DNA from: Panorpa germanica
Lineage: Eukaryota; Arthropoda; Insecta; Mecoptera; Panorpidae
DNA: 64,000 nt
Assembly (NCBI GenBank): GCA_963678705.1
Contig: OY783208.1
Span: 3,720,001-3,784,000 of the forward strand
Direction of reading: 5' to 3'
Shown here: piece after piece, positions 10,121 to 21,081 of the stretch
How positions within the stretch are numbered: position 1 is the stretch's first letter
Layout of the letters: each line of letters begins with the position of its first letter
The notes under the pieces: model-generated
The model's database searches: none
What the model saw: the letters and a program-made list of their open reading frames with translations, nothing else
What the model was told of the DNA's origin: nothing
Translations under genes and position numbers: made by a program

Positions 10121-12976
10121 ATGCCGCGTCCTAGAAGATCTAATCTTTCCCAGCGGAGCCGTAATGCAATTAGGCAACGGAATATCGCGAGTCAATTATC
10201 TGATGAAGAACGAGAAATTGCACGAGAAGAACACCGCGTTAGTATGGAGCAAAGAAGGGCCTTAATTCGTGCTTCTCAAACACAAGAGCAAAGAGAGGTA
10301 GCCCGTGAAACGGCTAGGTTAGAAACGAGAAATCGTCGAGCTTATCGTACAGATGAACAGAGGAATAATCTTCGAAGTGCAAGAAGAAATGGTTCAAGTA
10401 TTGATTTGAATCGAGCAGCGTTTTTATATGATTGCACCATCGACTACAGCTTGCATCGTTTAGTTTGCATTGGTCCAATGGACGTTGTTTGCCAGCATTG
10501 TGGAGCATTGAGGTTTGCTGGTGAAACGCCTGGTTTGTGCTGCCTTAGTGGTAAAGTGAAATTGCCATCATTGGTCCCGCCACCAGAGCCATTGTGCTCC
10601 CTGCTTTATGGCGAAACACTAGAATCACGACATTTTCTAGCGAACACTCAAAAATACAATGTCTGTTTCCAAATGACTTCATTTGGGGCGGAAATTATCG
10701 AAGAACACGGATATAATCCGACATTTAAGGTAATTTACGTTAAAAACTATATTTTCTATGATTGTAAAAAAAATCTGGAATGTAGTTTGTTAGATTTCTG
10801 TATTTGTCTCTGAAATAAAAATGGCATGTTATTATTTGAAAAAAAAAGTGTTCGTAAAAAAAGTGTTTGTAAATCTAACTATAACTATGGCTTTGACTTT
10901 ACAGATTCAATGCCAGATTTGCCATCGCATTGGATCATTGCAACCTATAGAAGATGCACAGCATAAATTCTTGCAAATATACTTCATGGGCAATATGGAA
11001 GAACAACTTGACCGGCGTCAAGGGATCAACACACCTACGAAAAGAGCAATTCTCTAAGATCTGCAGCAAATGCTTCATGAACATCATGCATTGGTCAGGC
11101 TGTTCAAGACTGCTTTAGAGCGCATGCCAAGTGATGACTATAAAGTTGTGATCAGAGCAGATAAAAGACCAGCTGGAACACATGAACGCACATTTAATGC
11201 TCCAACAATCGATGAAGTGGCAATCCTGATTGTTGGTGAAAACTTGGAAACACGTGATATTGTACTTACACGACGCAATACTGTGCAACTACAAAGAATA
11301 TATGAAACACACCGTTCATATGACGCGTTACAATACCCGCTGATGTTTTGGCAAGGAGACGATGAATATCACTTTCATATCAAAATGAGTAATCCATTGA
11401 ATGGTAAGATCAATATTGTTGTTTTCATTTAAACTTGATATACATTTTGTTCTGTTTGCTTTTAGCATCCAAAAAAAGTTGTAAATTCTAATTTAGTAGA
11501 GAGTAGCTGTAAGAGTCGTTAACCTATTAGGGGTTCTAAAATACAATTTTTACTGCATTTGTTCCAGGTGAGGAAACTACCAAGAAGGTTAGTTCAATGA
11601 ATTATTACGCATATCGTTTAATGATTCGTGAAAATTCTGACAATTATTTGTTGCGATTTCGTCGACTGCTTCAACAATATTGCGTTGACATGTACGTTAA
11701 AATCGAAACGGAGCGCCTGACTTTCATTCGGTTGAATCAAGTTAAATTGCGTTCAGAAGAGTATATTCATTTACGCGATGCAATTAGCACAGAAGGAGAT
11801 TCAGAAAATGTTGGTCGATTGACTATTTTACCGGCGACATACACAGGTAGCCCGCGTCATTTGCATGAATATGCGCAAGATGCAATGACATATGTTCGTC
11901 ATTATGGTCGGCCAGATCTATTCATTATATTTACATGTAATCCGAAATGGATAGAAATTATTCAATTGCTGCTTCCCGGACAAACATCAAGTGATCGACA
12001 CGACATCACCGCACGTGTTTTCAGGCAAAAAATTCGGTCACTAATGAATTGTGAACACATTGTTAAGCAACACGTCTTTGGGAATACTCGATGCTGGATG
12101 TATTCAATCGAATGGCAAAAACGAGGCCTACCGCATGCTCACATTCTAATTTGGTTAGTCGAAAGAATTCAGCCAGATCAAATAGATGACATCATATGTG
12201 CGGAGATTCCTGCTCCTGAAACCGATCCAGACCTACATGATGTTGTAATCACGAATATGATTCATGGACCGTGTGGCACTATCAACCGCCAATCACCGTG
12301 CATGGTCGACGGCAAGTGTTCCAACCGGTATCCATGAAAATTGACGGCAGAGACCATTACAGGCAACGATGGTTATCCATTGTATCGGCGTCGATCGCCC
12401 GATGATAATGGTAGAACTATCACAACTAAAGTGAAAGGAAACGATTTCGTAGTTGACAACAGTTGGATTGTTCCATATTCGCCACTTCTTTCCAAAACAT
12501 TCAAGGCACATTGTAATGTTGAGTATTGCAATTCGGTCAAGTCAATTAAATACATTTGCAAATATGTCACGAAAGGGAGCGACATGGCGGTTTTTGGTAT
12601 CCAAACATCCAATATCAACGATGAAATCACGCGCTATCAAGTCGGTAGATATGTGAACTGCAATGAAGCAATTTGGCGTATATTTTCATTCCCTATTCAC
12701 GAACGTCATCCCACTGTTGTACATTTGGGGGTGCATCTAGAGAACGGTCAGAGAGTATATTTCACAGCGTCGAATGCTGGTTAACGTGCCGAAACACCTC
12801 CAGCGACAACACTGACCAGTTTCTTTGCGATTTGTCATACCGATCCGTTCGCACGAACTTTGCTTTACTCAGAAATGCCACGTTATTACACTTGGAACGC
12901 TACATCGAAGAAATTTCAACGTCGGAAGCAAGGCGATGCAGTTCCTGGTTATCCTGATATGCGTTCAACTATTCTC
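10121..12976 (+). pseudogene. Helitron Rep (HUH endonuclease), truncated, three in-frame stops
   Basis: Exon 1 starts at the ATG at 10121 (M-P-R-P-R-R-S-N-L) with a long Arg/Glu-rich helix and a Cys finger (C-Q-H-C-G-A, C-C). It ends in T-F-K before a GT at about 10732. Exon 2 starts after TTTACAG at about 10904 and ends at N-P-L-N-G before GTAAGA at about 11404. Exon 3 starts after TGTTCCAG at about 11568. Rep motifs are clear: F-T-C-N-P-K-W, the HUH motif P-H-A-H-I-L-I-W (about 12133) and the Tyr motif K-Y-I-C-K-Y-V-T-K-G (about 12550). Stops lie in frame at 11055, 12335 and 12782. The coding signal fades at about 12976, in the Rep-to-helicase linker. In an intact element it nicks and joins single strands during rolling-circle transposition. 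Confidence 0.85.
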
Positions 12977-13125
12977 ATTCTGTATGTTTTCATCATCAAT
13001 CATCATAATAAAATACTTTTATGTTTCTATCTATATTAATAAATATTATGTTGTATCATTGTATTACGTTCATCAAAGCCTAAATTAGTTCAGCTAAAAG
13101 GTAACACGACATTCATTGACTGTTA

Positions 13126-13154
13126 GGCGGTACGAAGTTCGCCGGGTCAGCTAG
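13126..13154 (+). terminator. Helitron 3' hairpin and CTAG end
   Basis: GGCG and CGCC arms enclose a ten-base loop, followed by GGGTCAG and the terminal CTAG. This is the rolling-circle stop signal of Helitrons. Confidence 0.75.
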
Positions 13155-13467
13155 TATTTAATAAAATAAAAAAACAAATTATTTATAATTAAAAACAAAA
13201 TAAGGGGTTTTATTTTATTTTTAGTGTTAAGCTTCATTCACACAAACTGTTTTGATATTTAATATTTTAATCTAGATTTTAGCTTAGCATTCCTTGTCAC
13301 ATTCGTATTTTTATTTGAGTTGGTGCGCATGAGTCACGCGTGTAACAATTAAAATAGCTATTTTCAATAACAATTAGTAATAGAAATTGTTTTTCCTTCT
13401 TTATTTTTGACAAAATGACTGTGAACTTTCTATTGTGATAATTTAAAGCATAAAAACTTGAAAATGA

Positions 13468-13615
13468 ATTGTTCCATTAATCACATGAAAAAGGATTAAC
13501 GGTTAAATGCGTCTTTTTATGTTGGTTTAAAGAGCTTGAATTTGAAAATGTTTTGTTACAAACGTCACACGAAAATGGACGTTCCCCGTAATGACTTCGT
13601 TTGTGAATAAATTCT
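13468..13615 (-). pseudogene. relic zinc-finger gene (two fingers) downstream of ZF gene 1
   Basis: Minus-strand reading gives most of one linker and finger ([15 protein letters not shown]) and a second with [13 protein letters not shown], ending as the ZF genes do in a broken last finger. The upstream part is lost. The same relic occurs at about 31,350 and 57,585. In block 4 the same 3' end belongs to the ZF gene itself. Confidence 0.65.
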
Positions 13616-13639
13616 TCTAAGTGAAAATTATTTCTTCTA

Positions 13640-14125
13640 TTAGATTTTCTTTTTCGGTTTGCAAATTAGGTGCCAAAGTTAGCCCATATACAAAATTTTA
13701 ACTTTCTATCACCATTTTTATTTATTTTGGGCAAAAACAGCCCCCGTGCCCAAAAATATATTTTTTTAAATTTTGAATATGATATTCAATTAGTACACAG
13801 TCCAAAATGTGAGTTTCCTCCATAGTACCCTACCGTGCCCTCAATTTTCTGGACGACTCTTTATTGATTTTTGAGTTTTTATATTTTGAAATATGTTTGC
13901 ATTAAATAGCGTAATACACAGGCAAAATTACAACTTTCTACCTTTTAAGGATTAACAGTTATATAGCAAAAAGTAACCATTTCTAATCGTAGTTTTTTTT
14001 AAGGTTTCCAGGAAATTAAGGAAACAATCCGAGGACGTCAAAAGTCTAAGAATTTTCGCTCAACGAAACAGGAAATTTTGAAAGGGATTCATGGAACCCT
14101 TTTCGAGCCATCATACAAAAATAAC
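13640..14125 (+). repeat. solo arm of the foldback element next to ZF gene 1
   Basis: Reads like the right arm of the 1.2-kb foldback at 26,999-28,190: GTTAGCCCATATACAAAATT near the start, the C-rich C-C-C-C-G-T-G-C-C-C patch, and CGAGCCATCATACAAAA at the outer end. Shorter versions lie 3' of ZF genes 2, 3 and 5. Confidence 0.6.
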
Positions 14126-14261
14126 TAAAAAACATGTAAGAAAATAAACATATACATTGAAACATTGAAACATTATAACATACGATCATTTAGCATAAAA
14201 CTTAGAATTAGAACAATAAATTAGATTGATAAGCATAAAAACTTGCAAATGTTTGATCCCA

Positions 14262-16085
14262 TTATTCACATGAAAAAGAATTAACGGCTAAATGCGTCTT
14301 TTTATGTTCCTTTAAATAACTTGATTTTGAAAATGTTTTGTTACAAATGTCACATGAAAAAGGTTTAACGTCTAAATGCGTCTTTTTATGTGCCTTTAAA
14401 TACCTTGAACTTGAAAAAGTTTTTTTACAAATGTCACATGAAAAAGAATTATTGTCTAAATGTGTCTTTTTATGTTCCTTTAAATTACTTGATCTGGAAA
14501 ATGTTTTGTTACAAACGTAACATGAAAAAGGTTTAACGTCTAAATGCGTATTTTTATGTTTCTTTAAATAGCTTAACCTTGAAAACGTTTTGTTACAAAT
14601 GTCACATGAAAAAGGTTTACCGTCTAAATGTGTGTTTTTATGTTCCTTTAAATTACTTGACCATGAAAATGTTTTGTTACAAATGTCACATGAAAAAGGT
14701 TTAACGTCTAAATGTGTGTTTTTATGATCCTTTAAAGAGCTAGACCATGAAAATGTTTTGTTACAAACGTCACATGAAAAATGATTAACGTCTAAATGCG
14801 TCATTTTATGTTCCTTTAAATAATTTGACCTTAAAAATGTTTTGTTACAAATGTCACATGAAAAAGGATTAACGTCTAAATGCGTCTTTTTATGTTCCTT
14901 TAAATAGCTTGAACTTGAAAACGTTTTGTTACAAATGTCACATGAAAAAGGATTAACGTCTAAATGCGTCTTTTTATGTTCCTTTAAATAACTTGACCTT
15001 GAAAATGTTTTGTTACAAATGTCACATGAAAAAGGATTAACGTCTAAATGCGTCTTTTTATGTTCCTTTAAATAGCTTGAACTTGAAAACGTTTTAATAC
15101 AAATGTCACATGAAAAAGGATTAACGTCTAAATGCGTCTTTTTATGTTCCTTTAAAGTGTCTGACCTTGAAAAAGTTTTGTTACATTTGTCACAAGAAAA
15201 TGAATTAACGTCTAAATGCGTGTTTTTATGATTTTTTAAAGACCTTGAACTTGAAAACGTTTTTTTACAAATGTCACATGAAAAAGGATTAACGTCTAAA
15301 TGCGTCTTTTTATGTTCCTTTAAATAACTTGACCTTGAAAATGTTTTGTTACAAATGTCACATGAAAAAGGATTAACGTCTAAATGCGTCTTTTTATGTT
15401 CCTTTAAATAGCTTGAACTTGAAAACGTTTTAATACAAATGTCACATGAAAAAGGATTAACGTCTAAATGCGTCTTTTTATGTTCCTTTAAAGTGTGTGA
15501 CCTTGAAAACGTTTTGTCACAAACATCACACGAAAACGGACGCTTCCCGGTATGATTTCGTTGGTGAGTAACTAAATTGCACTTAGTAGTGTAGGATTTG
15601 TCACATTCATGACAGGAATATAACTTACTGTCAGAGTGAACACGCAAATGTTTTATTATTTCCGGTGCCTTGTCAAACCCTATGTTACAAACATCACAGA
15701 TGAAATTCTTCTGATTGGAAATTATTTCTTCTCTTCTCGATTGTCCACTGCCTTGTGGTTCCGAGAATCTTCTATTATCATCACCATCCACCGGTTCTTT
15801 TGTCGTTCTGGTATCTCGGCAGTCCGATGGGGCCTCCAGGTGCTCCTGCAATTTACAGGAATCTTGAAACACGCCTCCGCAATATTTACACAGGACAACA
15901 GGTGAACTATAGTCAGGTTCATATTTAATATAAACCCCTGACCAATCTGCTCCTCTATCGGAAGTGACGTCGACCTCCTCTTTGACTTGTGCTTCGAATT
16001 GAACAATGCGTTCCTCTTCTGGTTCTACTTTAATGTTTTCTATTTCCAGTGTTTCATTTAATTCTGTTTTTATTTGCTGTGCCAT
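14262..16085 (-). CDS. C2H2 zinc-finger protein, 17 fingers (ZF gene 1)
   Basis: 607 codons from M-A-Q-Q-I. Residues 1-60 are acidic with four psi-K-x-E sites (Lys 6, 19, 35, 54). Residues 66-89 form an atypical C-x2-C-x12-H-x6-C finger. From residue 128, seventeen C2H2 fingers follow at an exact 28-residue period, then F-S-C-E and a stop inside what was an eighteenth. The linker is T-G-K-R-P once, otherwise mostly L-D-V-N/K-P. The inferred helix position 6 is mostly Glu, while positions -1 and 3 vary. Fingers 3-6 and 7-10 are near copies (336-bp duplication). No ZAD domain is present. It probably acts as a nuclear DNA-binding regulator; its targets are unknown. The open frame, kept over many fingers, suggests a functional gene. 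It is the longest of six paralogues here. Confidence 0.9.
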   Translation of the reverse strand: MAQQIKTELNETLEIENIKVEPEEERIVQFEAQVKEEVDVTSDRGADWSGVYIKYEPDYSSPVVLCKYCGGVFQDSCKLQEHLEAPSDCRDTRTTKEPVDGDDNRRFSEPQGSGQSRREEIISNQKNFICDVCNIGFDKAPEIIKHLRVHSDSKLYSCHECDKSYTTKCNLVTHQRNHTGKRPFSCDVCDKTFSRSHTLKEHKKTHLDVNPFSCDICIKTFSSSSYLKEHKKTHLDVNPFSCDICNKTFSRSSYLKEHKKTHLDVNPFSCDICKKTFSSSRSLKNHKNTHLDVNSFSCDKCNKTFSRSDTLKEHKKTHLDVNPFSCDICIKTFSSSSYLKEHKKTHLDVNPFSCDICNKTFSRSSYLKEHKKTHLDVNPFSCDICNKTFSSSSYLKEHKKTHLDVNPFSCDICNKTFLRSNYLKEHKMTHLDVNHFSCDVCNKTFSWSSSLKDHKNTHLDVKPFSCDICNKTFSWSSNLKEHKNTHLDGKPFSCDICNKTFSRLSYLKKHKNTHLDVKPFSCYVCNKTFSRSSNLKEHKKTHLDNNSFSCDICKKTFSSSRYLKAHKKTHLDVKPFSCDICNKTFSKSSYLKEHKKTHLAVNSFSCE

Positions 16086-18950
16086 TTTATGCAGAAACTA
16101 ACAATTTACTGAAACCAAAGAGTGTTTATATTTAGCAATTAGTAACACTAAAGATTTAATTAGGCCTGCCCTAATTCACTGCTGAACAGAATGGTCTGTT
16201 TTTTTATTCATTACGATTATGTGAAACAGGCACACGGCTTCTTCATTTAATGCCAGATAAAAATTTAATATAAAAACAAAAAGGAGACCGTTTGAAATAA
16301 ACAACCTCTATAAAACTGTGCTAAATTGTTTGCCACGAACAACAAAGACTAATGACCTATTACCAAATACGTCATAAATTAAAATTCAAATAGTAAAGTA
16401 CTTCATCAGTTTGTTCGTTTTAAAAGAAGTTCAATAAGCAATGGACATGTTTCAGAAAAGATTAAAAGTGATTTACAAGCAACATACATATTGCAGAATA
16501 TTAAATTAATTAGAAAAGATTGAGTGAACAACATAACCTAGAAACCAAATAAGTAAATGTAATCTTTAATAAATAAAATATTAATCGGAATTCTTAATAA
16601 TTGTGACTGTAGTTACAAAATGTATGTACAGAAATTGTAGTTATTCTTATTTTCTTTTTTTGTGTCGGTTGTAAGGTTTTATTTAATTTGTTAAGAATGA
16701 AAGGTCAATGGTAATTATTCAATACACCTACGTTTTCTTGTTTTGAAACTTGTAACAGAAACTTTGTATATTTCATCGAGCTATTAATCTACTTTTACCA
16801 TTTTTAATAAAGAAATACACAATATTCATGCTTATTGTTTACCAATAATGTGAAATAAACCCTTTTCACATCTAGATGACATATTGTTGTAACCACAAAT
16901 TTGAAATTTCAACTTTAACCATTAATATTGAGTATTTCTAAAATAAAACTAGTTCGACAGAATGTGGACTAATTAAAATTGTTGTTTTTTATAACAATTA
17001 GAAATAAAAATTGTTTCTACTTCTTATTTTTTGACAAACTCACGTTGATCTTCCTTTAGAAGTAAATTCTATCGTCTGTCAATATGTAGGAATCCAGAAA
17101 AAAGTTCGTTGGTTTGTCCTAATTGTTATCAAAGGCGCTACCCTTTTCAATATAATATTATTAATTAATTAACTATACAAAAACTAGTAATAATAAAAGT
17201 ATCTTTTTATATTAAAACGAATAATGTAAATACGGTTATAACATTCTATGTCTTACATTAAATATATCATGATTATTAATAAAATTATATTATATGTCAA
17301 AGTACAAACCATTAAAAAAGGCATCTTTAACTCCTGATGGTTTGCGTCTTTGGAACCTCATGGCAAGTTAGCTTCTGGTCTTCAAAATGTCTAATGGGTT
17401 TGTGTCCTATGTCTTAATTTCTATAAAGTGTACTACATATTGATAAAGTTGGTTACTAGAACCTCAAATGTTCAATTATTTTTTAATAACTCGTTATATG
17501 TTAAGAGATATTAACAATTAAAAAAAGTCATTTTGTCCCGTTAATTATTAAAGGGATTCACCGTTGTACACATTCCAGTCCATTGCAGTCGGTGTTGTAT
17601 TTGTTTGACAGTTGTATGGATTTTTCGTTTTTAATTTTTATAATATGTTAAAATAATAATGTTTTAATAAGTGTTGTGAGTTCATTTTATATTTAAAACA
17701 ATAATAAATGTCAAACCGCATGAGTAAATATTATCTATTTTGTCGCATGTATAAATAAGCAAGGAAAATATTGTAAGTAATAGCTGAACGAAAAATAAAA
17801 TTATTATAAAAAGCACAAGTTATATATGCAAGTAAGTTCATTTCTTTTATAATAAATATAACGTTAATTAGAAATATTTAATAAATTTTCTAAATCAGTC
17901 CAGTTTACATATTTTCGTATGCTTATTTTTTGAGGTTAGCTTACTATAAAGTAGCTGCTAAATTATTTTATCAATTAAATTGTATTTTATAGTATAATCA
18001 CTGATAACATTACAATTGATAATTTCATGATAAACTTACAAGAAAAGCCTTTTTGTTTAACACTAATATTTAGTAATTAAAGTAAAAATTACTCCGTTGT
18101 TTTTCATGATTTTTTCATTGACCATAGTTATTTATTTATAAACTTTCTAATGAAATGTTTATAATATAAATCTACAGAACATTGGTTTGCCTAAAAGGTC
18201 AAAAAAGAAGTAGTTGACCTTCTGGGGTCGGTATAAAGTCAGTTTAATGTACAAAAGTCATGCAGGGCGGGTTTGCCCCCAGCAGAAATAAGTTATATAT
18301 GAAAACAGTATTAGAAATTAGATATATGGTTGAAGTTACGAGAGTTCGGCGGTGACTCATATTTAAAACAAGTTGTGGGGTATAAACTGCTGATATAACT
18401 AAAAAGCACTGACTCATTTATTTTTCTATAATGTATATAGAAACGAATAAGACAAAATTCATTATCGTATTATAAATTTATACCGCTCTTATATCCTCTT
18501 TTAAGTATAAGTCACCGCCGATCTACCGTGATTTTGACTATACATAAATATATAGTGCAGTAATAGGAGAGATTATCTCATATAAAACAAATACTATGTA
18601 TATCCATATAAGTTGTATCAGGGTGTTTTATATGAGATGATTCCTTTATATATTACATAGGCAATATATCCTGGGAAAACTTAGTTTGACAAGGGTCTAT
18701 TGTTCAGATCTATTTAATTTGTCTATTTAAACACCATTTTCAATTATTTTTATTTATTTACTAAACACAATACAAATTTACCAAATAATACTGAAGACTG
18801 ATTAAATACTCGACCCTTTTGTTCGAGATCACACGCAAAACAGCAATTCCTTTAGAAGTTCCGACTTAGTATTGATACATTTTTATTTCATAGAAGAGGC
18901 ATTATATATTTTTTATTTTTTTTTTATTGGCATTTTTTATTTTCAGAATA
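16086..18950. other. conserved 5' flank of ZF gene 1 and spacer to the divergent DUF4817-like exon
   Basis: The first 1.2 kb (to about 17,385) recurs upstream of all six ZF genes, sometimes shortened. It ends next to the gene with a TATA-like ATATAAA and a CAG acceptor-like site. 17,388-17,560 is a truncated inverted X repeat. 17,560-18,950 recurs only in block 2 (34,345-35,700) and holds a hairpin at 18,566-18,644. No gene is seen. Confidence 0.6.
18566..18644 (+). other. imperfect hairpin, pre-miRNA sized
   Basis: Arms of about 22 bases (ATTATCTCATATAAAACA against TGTTTTATATGAGATGAT) flank a loop of about 35 bases. Also present in block 2 at about 35,353-35,431, with one arm change. It could be a mini-MITE or a hairpin RNA; nothing else supports an RNA gene. 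Confidence 0.35.
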
Positions 18951-18975
18951 TTGTTTGATATTAACTGTAAAAGAA

Positions 18976-19366
18976 ATGACTAACAGGAAAGAGAAAACGC
19001 AGTGCGTTTCATGGTTCATAGAGACAAAATCTGTATCCCAGACTCAGTTAAATTATAAAAGCATTTATGGAAAAGAACCACCATCAGAATCGTTGATTCT
19101 CAAGTGGCACAAAACTTTTGTGAAGCAGGAACATTTGCAGATAAAGATGAATCAAAAATTGCAGATGAAAACGACGCAATTTGCACAGATTGTTATAAAT
19201 AAAAATAGTTGATTTTTTAAAATACAAATAACGTTTTTACTTTTGTGTTTTAGATATTAAACAGGAAATTATTACCGAGGATGCATGTTCTAGAGAGGAT
19301 CAGGATGAATCACTGGATTCTCCTAACGCAGAAACATCTACAAGAATTAAAATTGAAGGTTTCTAA
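18976..19366 (+). pseudogene. DUF4817-like HTH exon plus acidic last exon 2A (copy 1)
   Basis: Exon 1 (18976-19188) encodes M-T-N-R-K-E-K-T-Q-C-V-S-W-F and Y-G-K-E-P-P-S-E-S-L-I-L-K-W-H-K, a match in layout to the DUF4817 helix-turn-helix found at the start of many insect transposon-derived proteins. After K-W-H-K-T-F the better frame is +1 (C-E-A-G-T-F-A-D-K-D-E), so one T seems lost from a T run. Exon 2A (19254-19366) follows TGTTTTAG. It joins in phase 1 to read T-D-I-K-Q-E-I-I-T-E-D and ends T-R-I-K-I-E-G-F. The donor after GCACAG is AT here but GT in copy 2. The gene looks disabled. Two psi-K-x-E sites sit in the tail. It runs divergently from ZF gene 1. Confidence 0.6.
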
Positions 19367-19479
19367 AATAAGATATCCTCTCATTCTAAAATAACACCTC
19401 AGGATTGAGATTTTTCAAACTTTGCCACTAGAAATGAAACTTTACTTGACTTATATTATCATCATACGAATTAAAAACA

Positions 19480-20107
19480 ATGGGCTTGTGTCCTCATTTT
19501 TTAGTGGTCCATTTTTCAATTGTTGATTGAAATTGATGTTAATAAATGTGTATTGGCGTGTCTATTTTATTAAATATCTAAATGTTGACGAAGATATAGC
19601 AATTAAAAGTTTGAATTGTAGTTTTACCGCTAGAAATGGTCGGCCATATTTTTATGATGTGAAAACGTCAGTTATTTGTTGAGTAGGTCAGTGCTGTGGT
19701 AATGTTTTGTAGTTGTTGGTAGTCAAATAATCAAGTCAAGTCAAAGAATAATAAGTTTTTATTTTATATAACCCTGCTATGACAGACATAATATTGAAAT
19801 TTGATTGTTACTTGAAATAGCTGTAAATAATATTTGATATTTTGATATATAAATACATATAGCAGAGATTTATGAGCTGTAAGGTTAGTACCCTTACACA
19901 AGGATTGTGATGTCACATGCATTTGGAATGCGTACAACGTTGAATCCCTTTAATAGTTAAAGAGACAAAATGACTTTTTTAATTGTTAATATCTCTTAAC
20001 ATATAAGGAGTTATTAACAAATAATTGAACATTTGAGGTTCAAGTAACCCACTTTATCAATATGTAGTACACTTTTATAGAAATTAAGACATAGGTCACA
20101 AGCCCAT
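19480..20107 (+). repeat. MITE-like repeat X, full copy
   Basis: About 628 bases bounded by inverted ATGGGCTTGTGNCC ends (15-base TIR where undamaged). Contains AAATGGTCGGCCATATTT, a run ending AACCCTGCTA, and near its right end TATAAGGAGTTATTAA. No coding capacity. Further copies are listed separately. Target duplication is unclear. Confidence 0.7.
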
Positions 20108-20263
20108 TAAATTTCTATAAAAGTGCACTGTATGTTGATAAACTTGCCTATCAAATCTCAAATATACAATTATTTTTATTCAATTCGCAATATTATAGAA
20201 GTTATTACCGATTGAAATAATCATTGCTTCCTCACTACCATTTACCATCACTTTTAAACAAGA
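20108..20263. repeat. block-specific repeat up to the BEL insertion site
   Basis: Short stretch shared with 36,905-37,057 of block 2 and ending at CAAGA, the target of the BEL element. No gene. Confidence 0.6.
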
Positions 20264-20999
20264 TGGTTGAGTTTGGACCTATTTATCTATATAAGCTTGA
20301 GATTGGCTTATTTGCGATGTTGACGGTATCCAATTTCTCAGATTGATGGATTGCTTCTAACTCCTTTGATAGCGATGAATTGCGCCAAAGTTTCTCGAAG
20401 GACCTTTTTGTTATTAAATAATCAATAACAATTTTTTATTTCTTGCTTTAAATCAAATAGCAGCAAAACACTAGTATTTTACATAAAACATTTATTATAC
20501 GAATACACTTGACGAATTACAATAATTGAAAATTAAATGAATAACTGTATATATCTATGATACTGTGATACAATTCACTATTAAAATCTTATTATAATTT
20601 ATCAAACTGTTGAAAGTTGGAGCTGATATTTTTAGATGTTTACTGTTCTAATTGTTAGCTAATAAGTTAAATATTTAGTGATGTTTATTGTATGAAGTTT
20701 GAGTTAATAATGATTATTTTAATAGTGTTTTATCAGTACATTGATAGAAAGAATGCATTTGTCAGGCCAGCTGTGTGCCCTTGAAACTGGTTTGTAAAAT
20801 AAAATACAATGGCAGAGTAACAGTAATAATAACTTTGTTAGTTAATTCAATAACAAAGAAAAGATAAATTATTTGGTTAAACAAAAGAATTATTACAAAA
20901 CTTATGAGATAAAAATATACAAAATTATATTCTAATGAAATACATTAAGAACGTGAAATATCTATATAAATATATAGATTGTGTATGCGTTCTTAACCA
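20264..20999 (-). repeat. BEL element 3' LTR
   Basis: 736 bases, identical to 25420-26155 except TTAATAATG against TTAACAATG. Ends TG...CA. Confidence 0.9.
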
Positions 21000-21081
21000 T
21001 ACTCCCGCGCGTTGAAAATTGTAAGAATCACCTTGATTTTCAACTGATGTTCTGTAATAAGTAGCGGAACGAGATGTTGCA

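Larger units (their letters stand above)
9489..13154 (+). mobile_element. Helitron (rolling-circle transposon), helicase part missing
   Basis: Begins with TC (TCTTAATATATAAAAG) after an A and ends in CTAG before a T, as Helitrons do, with a short GC-rich hairpin (13126-13143) just before the end. The uninterrupted flank in blocks 2 and 4 (about 31,010 and 48,130) shows what the site was like before insertion. Inside is a Rep gene broken by three stops, and the PIF1 helicase is absent. It cannot move by itself. Confidence 0.85.
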